Source of the DNA: CAYUCE01 sp964443275
GTDB lineage: Bacteria; Bipolaricaulota; Bipolaricaulia; CAYUCE01
DNA length: 6,317 nt
Direction: 5' to 3'
Assembly (NCBI GenBank): GCA_964443275.1
Contig: CAYUCE010000077.1
Span: 1-6,317, forward strand
Positions 1 to 6,110 of the stretch are shown here, in pieces. The notes beneath the pieces were generated by a model. It was not told the origin of the DNA. It ran no database searches and was given only the letters and a program-made list of their open reading frames with translations. The translations under genes were made by a program, and so were the position numbers. Every line of letters begins with the position of its first letter. Position 1 is the stretch's first letter.

Positions 1-1008
1 CATGGCCAGGTAATTGGCCGGCTTGACCCCGTAATGGATGGTGTTAGAAGATGATAAGATATGCCCACCTGCAGGGGCCGCCTCCCTAATGCACTCCCGG
101 ACGGCTTCTTTCACCTCTTTTGTCATACCACTGGGAAGTAGTTGGGTACAATCTATGTTTCCCACCACCGAAATTTGACGGCCGTATTTCTGTTTTACTT
201 TTCCTATATCCATTCCCGCTTTCGGCTCTAAAGGACAAATCCCATCTATACCTGCATTTACTAACATATCAAGTATGGACCAAATATTGCCGTCCGTATG
301 TTTTAAAAACAAAAGGCCTTCTTGATGGGTGGCTTCCACTAAGCGGGTAAGTCCGGGAAGAATAAACTCTTCAAACTGCTCTGGGGACATGAGAGGGCCA
401 TGTTTATAAGCATAATCATCTCCGGCCACCACAAAATCAGCTCCCACCTGAGCAGCTTCCTCGACTAATTCAATATTATAATCTACCGCCATTTTGGTGA
501 TAGCTTTGATCAGCTCCGGGTCCCGATAAAAGTCCTTTAAGAATTCATCCATTCCCCCTCGAAGAAACCAGGGATACTCAAAGGAGTCGTGTACACATAC
601 GGCCAAAGCCCTCTCTCCATCGAACATGGCCTTCATCATCTTTAAGGTATTCCAGCGGTAACTCTTATGGGGATCGGGTGGACTGTAATCTTCTAGATCT
701 TGCATTGATTTGATAGGCCCGTCCAGTGGGAACTTCTCACCCTGGGCACCTATTTTATAGGTTATCCCCCATTCGTCCTGGATTACCCCATCTTTTTTCT
801 TTTGGTAATTCATGGCCTCAAAGGCAGTTAGACCATCTAGATCCAGCCTCTCTGCCAAAACCATATAGGCATTTAGATCCCCAATAGCCCGGGCTTCTTC
901 CTTCAAGATTCCCCTAATTACCGGCTCATTTATAGCCAATTCCCAGGTAGGTACCCGGTCAGGTTGTTTTCCAACTAAAGCAGTAAGTAAACGTTCTCTT
1001 GAGTTCAT
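1..1008 (-). CDS. URO-D-family (uroporphyrinogen decarboxylase-like / corrinoid methyltransferase-like) protein, 3' end cut by the window
   Basis: The frame is open from ATG at 1008 to the window edge (336 codons, no stop), so the C-terminus lies outside, probably by only 10-20 residues judging from the related remnant at 1199-1463. The N-terminus MNSRERLLTAL is the usual opening of this superfamily. Further landmarks are a GDDYAYKHGPLMSP segment (about 196-209), HTDGN (237-241), an AGIDGICPLEP strand (252-262), GNIDC (283-287) and a C-terminal GGHILSSSNTIH block (314-325). These fit the bacterial branch that resembles MtaA/MtbA methyltransferases. True HemE acts in haem synthesis and would not be expected here. 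In MtaA the zinc motif is HxC; here the Cys position is Asp (H237-T-D239), so metal binding and substrate are uncertain. No Shine-Dalgarno is visible; the start overlaps the stop of a small upstream ORF as ATGA. It is the last visible gene of the sugar-transport operon. The family is fairly sure, the reaction unknown. Confidence 0.88.
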   Translation of the reverse strand, partial: MNSRERLLTALVGKQPDRVPTWELAINEPVIRGILKEEARAIGDLNAYMVLAERLDLDGLTAFEAMNYQKKKDGVIQDEWGITYKIGAQGEKFPLDGPIKSMQDLEDYSPPDPHKSYRWNTLKMMKAMFDGERALAVCVHDSFEYPWFLRGGMDEFLKDFYRDPELIKAITKMAVDYNIELVEEAAQVGADFVVAGDDYAYKHGPLMSPEQFEEFILPGLTRLVEATHQEGLLFLKHTDGNIWSILDMLVNAGIDGICPLEPKAGMDIGKVKQKYGRQISVVGNIDCTQLLPSGMTKEVKEAVRECIREAAPAGGHILSSSNTIHYGVKPANYLAM

Positions 1009-1184
1009 GGTTTTTGGGTTGTTAAGTTCATTGAGTCCAATACTAAATCCACCAACCAAAGAATGAAGTCGCTTCTTCCCCCAGCACTTTGTTCCCGGAA
1101 GATAATGCGAAGTAGCACAGTAGAGCTTCCCCTACCCATCTGGTTGCAAAATGATAAAAATCCCTTCTCATTTATATCGCTCAT
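1005..1184 (-). CDS. possible small ORF (59 aa) overlapping the URO-D-family start
   Basis: This frame runs from ATG at 1184 to a TGA whose ATGA overlaps the start of the downstream URO-D-family gene by 4 bp, an arrangement typical of translational coupling. The product would be 59 residues, starting MSDINEKGF, with a hydrophobic C-terminal half (FILWLVDLVLD, about 40-50). I recognise no domain. Its ATG has no convincing ribosome binding site, and it begins 14 bp after the stop of the decayed URO-D copy. A second minus-strand frame over the same DNA, ATG at 1171 to TAG at 1043 (42 aa, MRRDFYHFATRW...), also looks protein-like, so the stretch may instead be a frameshifted relic or a short repeat. 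The ATGA overlap is the only real support for expression. Confidence 0.25.
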   Translation of the reverse strand: MSDINEKGFLSFCNQMGRGSSTVLLRIIFREQSAGGRSDFILWLVDLVLDSMNLTTQKP

Positions 1185-1198
1185 TGACTTTTAGCAGT

Positions 1199-1463
1199 TT
1201 ATTCAGCTAAAACCTCAATGAGCATTGCTGCATTCTCAGGAGGGACATCCTTCAAAATCGGCTTGGTTAGCTCGGTAATGTAACCACCGCCTTCCCTTAA
1301 ATACCGCAGGGCTTTCCTTACTCCCCCTTCCACATCTTCAAGCTTCCCATGATCAGACCTTTTTGCTGCCCAAAATCGTCGCTAAAAAGATAGGGACATT
1401 ATATGGGATAACCTCGGTTTCCCGATGAGCCAACACTTTCAGTACCCTCTCTCGTGATGTCAT
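1199..1463 (-). pseudogene. URO-D-family gene remnant with internal deletion and frame change
   Basis: Two ends of a URO-D-family protein are present without the middle. The N-terminal piece starts at ATG 1463 (MTSRERVLKVLAHRETEVIP), matching the MNSRERLLTAL start of the intact copy downstream, and stops at TGA 1353-1355 after 36 codons. The C-terminal piece lies in another frame, open from 1381 and ending at TAA 1199-1201. It contains DVEGGVRKALRYL, GGGYITEL and DVPPENAAMLIEVLAE, which align with the family's last 50 or so residues. About 250 codons of a normal gene of about 340 codons are missing, and the frame changes between about 1381 and 1356. The start is still well equipped: GAGAGG at 1469-1474, 5 nt from ATG, and a 4-bp ATGA overlap with the stop of the propeller gene. 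The ancestral gene was therefore a coupled operon member. A 36-aa peptide may still be made, but a working enzyme cannot be. Confidence 0.85.
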
Positions 1464-2371
1464 TTATACCTCTCTTTTTTAAACTTGGCAACCACCGATT
1501 TCAGCGATTCCACAGATACCTTATTTACCCTGAGCTCATGCGCTCCCGAAGCATGAGCATATTCATAGAAGAAGTAAAGTTTACCTTTCACCTCTAAGGC
1601 CTTAATATATCGTAAAGATTCGCTTAGATGAGGAGATTTGAATAATGGACCTTCCTCTTTAAGTTGGATAAAGGTGTTTAGGTCTTTAGTAAATGCTACA
1701 GAGGATTTCTCCTCTCCAGAGAATTGCATGGAGCGCTCACAATCGAAAAAGACCAGCTTTCCACCCTGGGATGGAATCACTGATGTTATTCTGGCAATAC
1801 CCTCATTCCATTTATGGGTATGCGGAGAGCAATCTCCTACCCAATGAAAATCCATCCCATCATCGCTTCTAATTAAGCCACTATAGGAGGATAATTCATT
1901 TCGAGGATGATAGCTGACGACCATCTCATTACTGTTCTCACCCAGACTAACTGGATCCTTAACATGACTCACCTGTTTACTAAAAGGCCTTAATACCTTT
2001 ATCCTGTTTTCCCAATCAAAATCTACAGGATTATCAGATTTAATCAAGTCAATTCGCCAGGATTTTCTGTTATGATAGCTTATATAAAGCCAATAATCGC
2101 CCTTTCTTTTAAGAAAAGCTGCCCCCTCACATTTGGAAAATCCACCCCTTTTCGAGGACCATATCTTGTTGAAATTTACTCCATCCTTACTTTCTGCTAC
2201 TATCGCTTCTTTATCACCGTACTTTCCTTCTGTCGGTCTTCGATTTCTGTAATAAAGGTAGAATTTCTCTTTTTCATGGTCGAAATAGGGCGAGGGAGCA
2301 CCCGCCCAAAATCCCTTTCCCTCACTAGGTGGTTCCATTACTGTTTGACCATCCAAAGGATTAAAAATCAT
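1460..2371 (-). CDS. five-bladed beta-propeller protein, glycoside hydrolase GH43/GH32/GH130-like
   Basis: The 303-residue protein has no signal peptide or membrane segment, so it should be cytoplasmic. Five recurring blade-like units, each ending in an aromatic beta strand, are visible: GAPSPYFDHEKEKFYLYY (24-41), CEGAAFLKRKGDYWLYISY (81-99), VKDPVSLGENSNEMVVSY (137-154), GIARITSVIPSQGGKLVFF (191-209) and a last one ending GKLYFFYEYA (263-272). This pattern is typical of the GH43/GH62/GH32/GH130 fold. Candidate acidic residues are E82, D139 and E190. The first blade has AP where many GH43 proteins have the DP motif of the general base, so catalysis by the standard GH43 scheme is doubtful. 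It follows the second permease gene by 12 bp, with only a weak ribosome binding site, and its TGA overlaps the next ATG. A likely role is cleaving or phosphorolysing the imported glycoside. The fold is well supported; the family and substrate are not. Confidence 0.75.
   Translation of the reverse strand: MIFNPLDGQTVMEPPSEGKGFWAGAPSPYFDHEKEKFYLYYRNRRPTEGKYGDKEAIVAESKDGVNFNKIWSSKRGGFSKCEGAAFLKRKGDYWLYISYHNRKSWRIDLIKSDNPVDFDWENRIKVLRPFSKQVSHVKDPVSLGENSNEMVVSYHPRNELSSYSGLIRSDDGMDFHWVGDCSPHTHKWNEGIARITSVIPSQGGKLVFFDCERSMQFSGEEKSSVAFTKDLNTFIQLKEEGPLFKSPHLSESLRYIKALEVKGKLYFFYEYAHASGAHELRVNKVSVESLKSVVAKFKKERYK
1469..1474 (-). promoter_or_regulatory. ribosome binding site of the decayed URO-D copy
   Basis: GAGAGG lies 5 nt upstream of ATG 1463, inside the last codons of the propeller gene. 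It shows that the truncated gene once had a real translation start and still keeps it. Confidence 0.55.
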
Positions 2372-2383
2372 AGAAATCCGCTT

Positions 2384-3232
2384 TTACCGCTGATAACCGG
2401 CCAATCCTCTCACGTAGTATCTATGAAGCAACACGTAGACCGTCACGGGTATGGCTAGAGTCAGAATAGCCCCCGCAGAAATCACGCTCCAATTGACGTA
2501 ATATTGACCTTTCATTGCCGGAAGCATCTGGACGGCGGTCTTCTTCATAGGGTCAAACAATAGGATAAGTGGAAAGAAGTAATTGTTCCAAACACCGATG
2601 AAATCCAAAACGGCTACAGAAACCACCCCCGGTAAAGCCATGGGGAGCGCGATCCTCCAAAATCTGAGGGTGAAGCTTGCCCCGTCCACTTTCGCCGCCT
2701 CCTCCACCGCTACCGGAAGGGAACCGAAAAAGGCCCTTAAGAATAGAAGAGTCCAAGGGAGACCTAAGGCCACGTGGACAAGGGATACTCCTATTCTGGT
2801 ATTTAAAAGACCTATTTTAGAATAGGTTTGAAATAAAGGCCCAGCAATCATCACCGGAGGAACAGCCATAAGTGAAACGATGAAGATAAAGAGGGCGTTC
2901 TTACCCCTAAAATTTAATCTGGCAAAAGCATAAGCTGCCGGAGTGGCAACCGCAAGCTGAATTAATACTTCTATGCCCGTGATAAAAAAGGAATTGAATA
3001 ACCCAATAGCAAGAGGGGCAGAGGAGTGGGTCCAAGCCTCCCCAAAATTACCTAAAGAAGGATTAAACTCCGCGAAATGCCACCACCCGTTCCTTATTTC
3101 TGCAAAAGGCCTTAGGGAAGCTATAAATACGCTAAGGAAGGGCAAAAACCAGATCACTACAATAACCCAAAGTAGGATATAAACGTAAGTCTTTTTGCTT
3201 AAAAGCCCGAAGATGCCCTTTGTTTTCTTCAT
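2384..3232 (-). CDS. carbohydrate ABC transporter permease, MalG/AglG-like (CUT1)
   Basis: This is one of two inner-membrane subunits forming the translocation pore of a sugar importer. The 282-residue protein has six predicted membrane spans at about 16-39, 76-103, 112-134, 146-169, 200-225 and 249-271. The ATPase-docking EAA loop reads EEAAKVDGASFTLRFWRIAL (177-196), followed by PMALPG. The SLRPFAEIRNGWW segment after the first span resembles the alpha-glucoside (AglG) branch, and the RYYVRGL end is usual for MalG-like proteins. The length is normal for the family. It starts 4 bp after the stop of the partner permease and has no visible Shine-Dalgarno, so translation is probably coupled to the upstream gene. 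The sugar cannot be read from the sequence. The family call is very secure, the AglG resemblance less so. Confidence 0.95.
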   Translation of the reverse strand: MKKTKGIFGLLSKKTYVYILLWVIVVIWFLPFLSVFIASLRPFAEIRNGWWHFAEFNPSLGNFGEAWTHSSAPLAIGLFNSFFITGIEVLIQLAVATPAAYAFARLNFRGKNALFIFIVSLMAVPPVMIAGPLFQTYSKIGLLNTRIGVSLVHVALGLPWTLLFLRAFFGSLPVAVEEAAKVDGASFTLRFWRIALPMALPGVVSVAVLDFIGVWNNYFFPLILLFDPMKKTAVQMLPAMKGQYYVNWSVISAGAILTLAIPVTVYVLLHRYYVRGLAGYQR

Positions 3233-3236
3233 CTGA

Positions 3237-4130
3237 TTAGGTGGGTCTTGCTATATGTTTAATGATAAAATACGCGCTTGCCGCTATCATTATCGCAGTT
3301 AATATAACCGAGACAGCTGCTGCCCCATGAAAATCCCCGTAAATAAAAGCCCGCCTATACATCTCCACATCCATAACGTTGGAGGCAGCTCCTGGTCCTC
3401 CCCCCGTACCCACATAGACCAAATCGAAAATTCTCAAGTCCCACAGCAAGGTTAAAACGGCGACTACCACAGTAGCATGCCGGACAAGAGGAAAGATAAT
3501 AGAAATAAATATCCTGAATCCGGATGCACCATCGACTTTAGCTGCATCTATAAGATCTCGAGGAATACCCTCTAGTGCAGCAGAGTAAACTATCATCGAA
3601 AAACCGGTCCATATCCAAACGGATCCCAAAATCAAACCCCAAAGTGCCGTCTCTGGATGAGCAAGCCAATTCCTCGTCGTACCCTCTAGACCGATAAATC
3701 GTAGTACCCCGTTGACTATACCCCCGGATTTGTCATAAATGAATAAGAAGATAAGTGCTCCCACTACCATGGGGATTACCATTCCCAGGAAGATTACAGC
3801 CTTCATGAGGGTTTCGCCTTTCTTACCCCTCATAAGATGAGCAAGGGTCAAACCTAAGAATATGGTTATTGGAACATGGATGAGAACCCATAGGATGTTG
3901 TGAATTAAAGCCCCGTACGGGGGACCTTCGAAAAAGCTAGTCAGACCTTCAAAATTTAGGACCCGCCGGTGTGTTAAAACCCTTTTAAAGTTTTGGAGAC
4001 CAACAAATTGTGGCGGCTCCCCTTCACCCATTAGGCTAAGATAGACCGTGGACCCGATAGGATAAAGTAAATAGAACAAAATAAACAAAAGAGCGGGTAA
4101 GAGGAATAAAAGATGTGATTTTCTCTCCAT
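3237..4130 (-). CDS. carbohydrate ABC transporter permease, MalF/AglF-like (CUT1)
   Basis: This is the other pore-forming subunit of the importer. The 297-residue protein has about six spans, near 6-32, 74-100, 108-131, 161-186, 218-240 and 268-291. Its EAA loop is LIDAAKVDGASGFRIFISII (193-212). The NWLAHPETALWGLILGSVW block (154-172), followed by IWTGFSMIVYSAALEGIP, resembles AglF-type alpha-glucoside permeases. It lacks the large extra periplasmic loop of enterobacterial MalF, as is normal for bacterial CUT1 systems. The ATG at 4130 has AGGA at 4138-4141, 7 nt upstream. The 74-bp gap before it holds a strong hairpin, so its expression is probably set below that of the binding protein. The gene for the second permease follows after 4 bp. 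Confidence 0.95.
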   Translation of the reverse strand: MERKSHLLFLLPALLFILFYLLYPIGSTVYLSLMGEGEPPQFVGLQNFKRVLTHRRVLNFEGLTSFFEGPPYGALIHNILWVLIHVPITIFLGLTLAHLMRGKKGETLMKAVIFLGMVIPMVVGALIFLFIYDKSGGIVNGVLRFIGLEGTTRNWLAHPETALWGLILGSVWIWTGFSMIVYSAALEGIPRDLIDAAKVDGASGFRIFISIIFPLVRHATVVVAVLTLLWDLRIFDLVYVGTGGGPGAASNVMDVEMYRRAFIYGDFHGAAAVSVILTAIMIAASAYFIIKHIARPT

Positions 4131-4155
4131 ATGAATATCCTGAACTAAAAAGTTA

Positions 4156-4193
4156 ACCGGCCCACTACCTGCGGTAAATGATAGTGGGCCGGT
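4156..4193 (-). terminator. intergenic hairpin between binding-protein and permease genes (partial terminator / mRNA stabiliser)
   Basis: A perfect 12-bp inverted repeat (ACCGGCCCACTA at 4156-4167 and its complement at 4182-4193) encloses a 14-nt loop, with 8 of 12 pairs G-C. It begins 11 nt after the binding-protein stop. On the minus strand it is followed by TTAACTTTTT, a broken U tract with TTTTT at 4147-4151. This fits a leaky rho-independent terminator or a 3' stabiliser that gives more binding protein than permease, as known for malE-malF type operons. Whether it terminates cannot be decided from sequence. Confidence 0.8.
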
Positions 4194-4204
4194 GTCAACT
4201 ATAT

Positions 4205-5404
4205 TTACTTAGGAAACTCCTTTTCTAAAATGTCGAGTACTTGACTCTGCTTTCCTGGATTGACCCACAACAGCTTCAGTTGATCCCAGAAAGTACGCTG
4301 CCATTCTCCACCCACTGTATCGTCTAGATCAATAAGGGCGGTAAGACCTTCAACTTCTTCCGCAATTTTCTTACCTAAAGCGCTGTATTCCTTTGGTGGA
4401 ACTTCTAGATTACTCGAAAGTAGCGCCGACTCTTCAACCAAGATCTTCTGTCCTTCGGCGGAGGCCATGAATCCGACGAACTTTTTCGCAGCTTCTGTCT
4501 TATCGGTGTACTTGGGAACAAAGAATCCTACATTGCCCAAGCCGGCGGCCACATATCCCTCGGTTCCCGGGAACTGAAATGCTCCCAAATCTTCTGGGTG
4601 TTCAGCTTGATCCAAAATCCAGGAACCCATCCAGTAAAGGCCATATTCTCCCGCCTCGAGGGCTGGAATTAAAGCAGTCCACTCAGAAGGTTCACCAAAG
4701 TATCCTTGCTCGATACAATAAGTAAGCTTATCAAAAACTTCCACTACTTCCGGGTCGGTCCAAGAGACCTCTCCTGTCTTGAGTCCTCTGAACATATCGA
4801 TTCCGCCAAGTCCTATAATAAACCCTTCAGTAACGTCACTAAGCGGCCATCCAACACCGTTACCGCTAGCGATGGGAGCTTTGGGCACTATACCCTTTAG
4901 CTCTTCAAGTAGAGCCAGGAATTCATCATAAGTTTTTGGTTCAGTGAGGCCGTGTTCTTCAAACAAGGTTTGCGAATACCAGAATCCAACCTTGGCCTTG
5001 TAAGTGGACAAACCAAACCAGATTTCGCCGTCTTTCCTGGACTGCTCAACCGCTACTTCGGGGAACTCTTCTGGATTAATAACATCTGTTACCGGGGTTA
5101 TATGCTCCCTATTTTCTCGAATCCACGGTGCCCACATAAATCCTATGTCAAACGGTGCCTGCTTAGCCATAAAAGCCGTCTTCCACAACGGAGCCTGATC
5201 ATCGGATCGCATAGTTATATAGTTTACTTCTATCCCCGTCTTTTCGGTAAAAGCCTCAAATGCTTTCTGGTACGGTTCAGCTTCCTTACCTGCCCAAGGA
5301 CCAAGTACCTTTATGGTGGTGGTTTCCTGGGTCATACCAAAACCCACCAGGAGCCCTATTATCATTACCGCTACAAGCGAGATACACCAAATTCTTCTAG
5401 GCAT
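4205..5404 (-). CDS. sugar ABC transporter solute-binding protein (family 1, CUT1, AglE-like)
   Basis: This extracytoplasmic receptor captures the sugar and delivers it to the two permeases encoded downstream. The 399-residue protein starts with a Sec-type signal peptide: basic MPRR, then a hydrophobic core at about 5-24, with cleavage probably near residue 25. The mature part has the family 1 pattern: a TIKVLGPW first strand, the KAFEAFTEKTGIEVNYI helix-strand (47-63), DIGFMWAPW (86-94), GWPLSD with TEGF in the middle, GEYGLYWMGSWIL (252-264), and AAKKFVGFMASAEGQK (305-320) near the end. Aromatic residues likely to stack on sugar rings include W91, W94, W258 and W262. There is no cysteine at the signal peptide end, so it is not a lipoprotein, as it normally would be in Gram-positive bacteria. 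The start is fixed by AAGGAGG 8 nt upstream, and the gene is first in the operon behind a good promoter. The sugar is unknown. Confidence 0.95.
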   Translation of the reverse strand: MPRRIWCISLVAVMIIGLLVGFGMTQETTTIKVLGPWAGKEAEPYQKAFEAFTEKTGIEVNYITMRSDDQAPLWKTAFMAKQAPFDIGFMWAPWIRENREHITPVTDVINPEEFPEVAVEQSRKDGEIWFGLSTYKAKVGFWYSQTLFEEHGLTEPKTYDEFLALLEELKGIVPKAPIASGNGVGWPLSDVTEGFIIGLGGIDMFRGLKTGEVSWTDPEVVEVFDKLTYCIEQGYFGEPSEWTALIPALEAGEYGLYWMGSWILDQAEHPEDLGAFQFPGTEGYVAAGLGNVGFFVPKYTDKTEAAKKFVGFMASAEGQKILVEESALLSSNLEVPPKEYSALGKKIAEEVEGLTALIDLDDTVGGEWQRTFWDQLKLLWVNPGKQSQVLDILEKEFPK

Positions 5405-5412
5405 TTATCTCC

Positions 5413-5419
5413 CCTCCTT
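5413..5419 (-). promoter_or_regulatory. strong ribosome binding site of the binding-protein gene
   Basis: AAGGAGG, a full Shine-Dalgarno match, stands 8 nt before ATG 5404. It is by far the best such site in the window and agrees with the high expression expected for a binding protein. Confidence 0.9.
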
Positions 5420-5504
5420 AAGATTGAAGTTATGGTTTTTACAGGAGATTATATCCTCGTTGTTTCCATCACCCCCTAAATTCTAGAGATTCTAAACCAT
5501 ATTA

Positions 5505-5533
5505 ATGGTAGGGAAAAGGTTTTCTTATGTCAA
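5505..5533 (-). promoter_or_regulatory. probable sigma-A/sigma-70 promoter of the sugar-transport operon
   Basis: On the minus strand a perfect -35 TTGACA (5528-5533) is followed after exactly 17 nt by TACCAT (5505-5510), which matches four of six -10 positions. Transcription would start near 5498 and give a leader of roughly 95 nt before ATG 5404. No other -35/-10 pair in this intergenic region is as good. Confidence 0.7.
5513..5524. promoter_or_regulatory. candidate operator, GAAAA-CC-TTTTC palindrome inside the promoter spacer
   Basis: A 12-bp inverted repeat (minus-strand reading GAAAACCTTTTC) lies entirely between the -35 and -10 elements, where a bound repressor would block RNA polymerase. 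The half-sites resemble LacI-family operators such as GAAAACGTTTTC, but the centre is CC, not the usual CG. LacI-type control of a sugar operon is common; assignment here is inference. Confidence 0.4.
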
Positions 5534-5561
5534 GCTGATTCCCAGGCGTCTATTATGAAAT

Positions 5562-5591
5562 TACCTTTAAAATGCATGTAATGTTAAGGTA
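5562..5591. repeat. imperfect inverted repeat upstream of the operon promoter
   Basis: Arms TACCTTTAA (5562-5570) and TTAAGGTA (5584-5591) are complementary apart from one extra T, around a 13-nt centre that contains the palindrome ATGCAT (5572-5577). It sits upstream of the -35 element and about 30 nt after the DUF402 stop. It could be an activator or repressor site, or a weak terminator for the DUF402 gene; there is no U tract to support the latter. Confidence 0.3.
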
Positions 5592-5621
5592 CGCCCAGAT
5601 AAATTCGTTCGCACCGAAAAT

Positions 5622-6110
5622 TTAAAATTGATCCGCTATCGGGGGTGGGAAGCGTCCCTGTTTTACTTTACGGATAAGTTTCTCCAGCTCTTTTTGGGCT
5701 CTATTTGCGGTCTTTGAATCCACCCAGCCTGATTCAACCGCCTTCTCAAATTCATCCTGGTCCAGAATCCGGTAGCGGCCATCCGGTAAAATCCAAAGAT
5801 CGAGAAACAGATCGTCAATTTTTAGTCCCTGATCTGTCCGCTCCAGGGGACGAATTATATCGCTGTAATAGCCTTCGACTCTTCCAGAAGGCCGACAGAT
5901 TTTGCCCAAATCATGCCACTTGCCATCAAATACAAACCACACTGCGCGGTAGGTGAGATCCCGAAGCTCCGGCACTTCGGCAATCAGGGATTGGGAAGGT
6001 CTGAAGGGAGCACGAGTAACCATAAATCTGGCGTTTTCATACACTAGCTGGTGCTTATAATGTGTAATTTGATCCGGCAGCCGCCTGTAGATGATATCTA
6101 TATGGTGCAA
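5622..6110 (-). CDS. DUF402 family protein (FomD/Ntdp-like phosphohydrolase fold)
   Basis: The 162-residue cytoplasmic protein has the DUF402 core in order: RAVWFVFDGKWHDLGKICRP (55-74), VEGYYSDIIRP (78-88), IDDLFLDLWILPDG (98-111), LDQDEFEKA (116-124) and a basic C-terminal helix ending near QGRFPPP. The acidic residues D84, D99, D100, D104, D110 and those of DQDE are placed as in relatives that bind divalent metal. Characterised members are a nucleoside tri-/diphosphatase of Gram-positive bacteria and FomD, which hydrolyses a cytidylyl phosphonate; which activity applies here cannot be told. The start is TTG at 6110, chosen because GAGGT lies 5 nt upstream and the next in-frame ATG (residue 30) would remove part of the N-terminus. 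It ends about 90 nt before the sugar operon's -35 element, so it is probably a separate unit. Confidence 0.85.
   Translation of the reverse strand: MHHIDIIYRRLPDQITHYKHQLVYENARFMVTRAPFRPSQSLIAEVPELRDLTYRAVWFVFDGKWHDLGKICRPSGRVEGYYSDIIRPLERTDQGLKIDDLFLDLWILPDGRYRILDQDEFEKAVESGWVDSKTANRAQKELEKLIRKVKQGRFPPPIADQF

Noticed and set aside
120..350. Plus-strand ORF of 76 codons
   Set aside because: It is antisense to conserved URO-D motifs (GNIDC and the HTDGN region), so the minus-strand reading is the real one.
1..1008. HemE, the haem-synthesis uroporphyrinogen decarboxylase
   Set aside because: The sequence has the HTDGN and GNIDC motifs of the methyltransferase-like branch and sits in a sugar operon, with no haem genes nearby.
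2072..2458. Plus-strand ORF of 128 codons
   Set aside because: It is antisense to the propeller gene and the permease end, and its composition looks like translated complementary strand.
2553..2756. Minus-strand ORF of 67 codons with a glycine-rich run
   Set aside because: It is an alternate frame within the permease gene, covering the conserved EAA loop.
5448..5453. Perfect TATAAT on the minus strand, closer to the binding-protein gene
   Set aside because: No -35-like hexamer occurs 16-18 nt upstream (the sequence there is G-rich) and there is no extended -10 TG.
4952..5479. Plus-strand ORF of 175 codons
   Set aside because: It lies opposite the clearly recognisable binding-protein gene, has no ribosome binding site and shows no family features.
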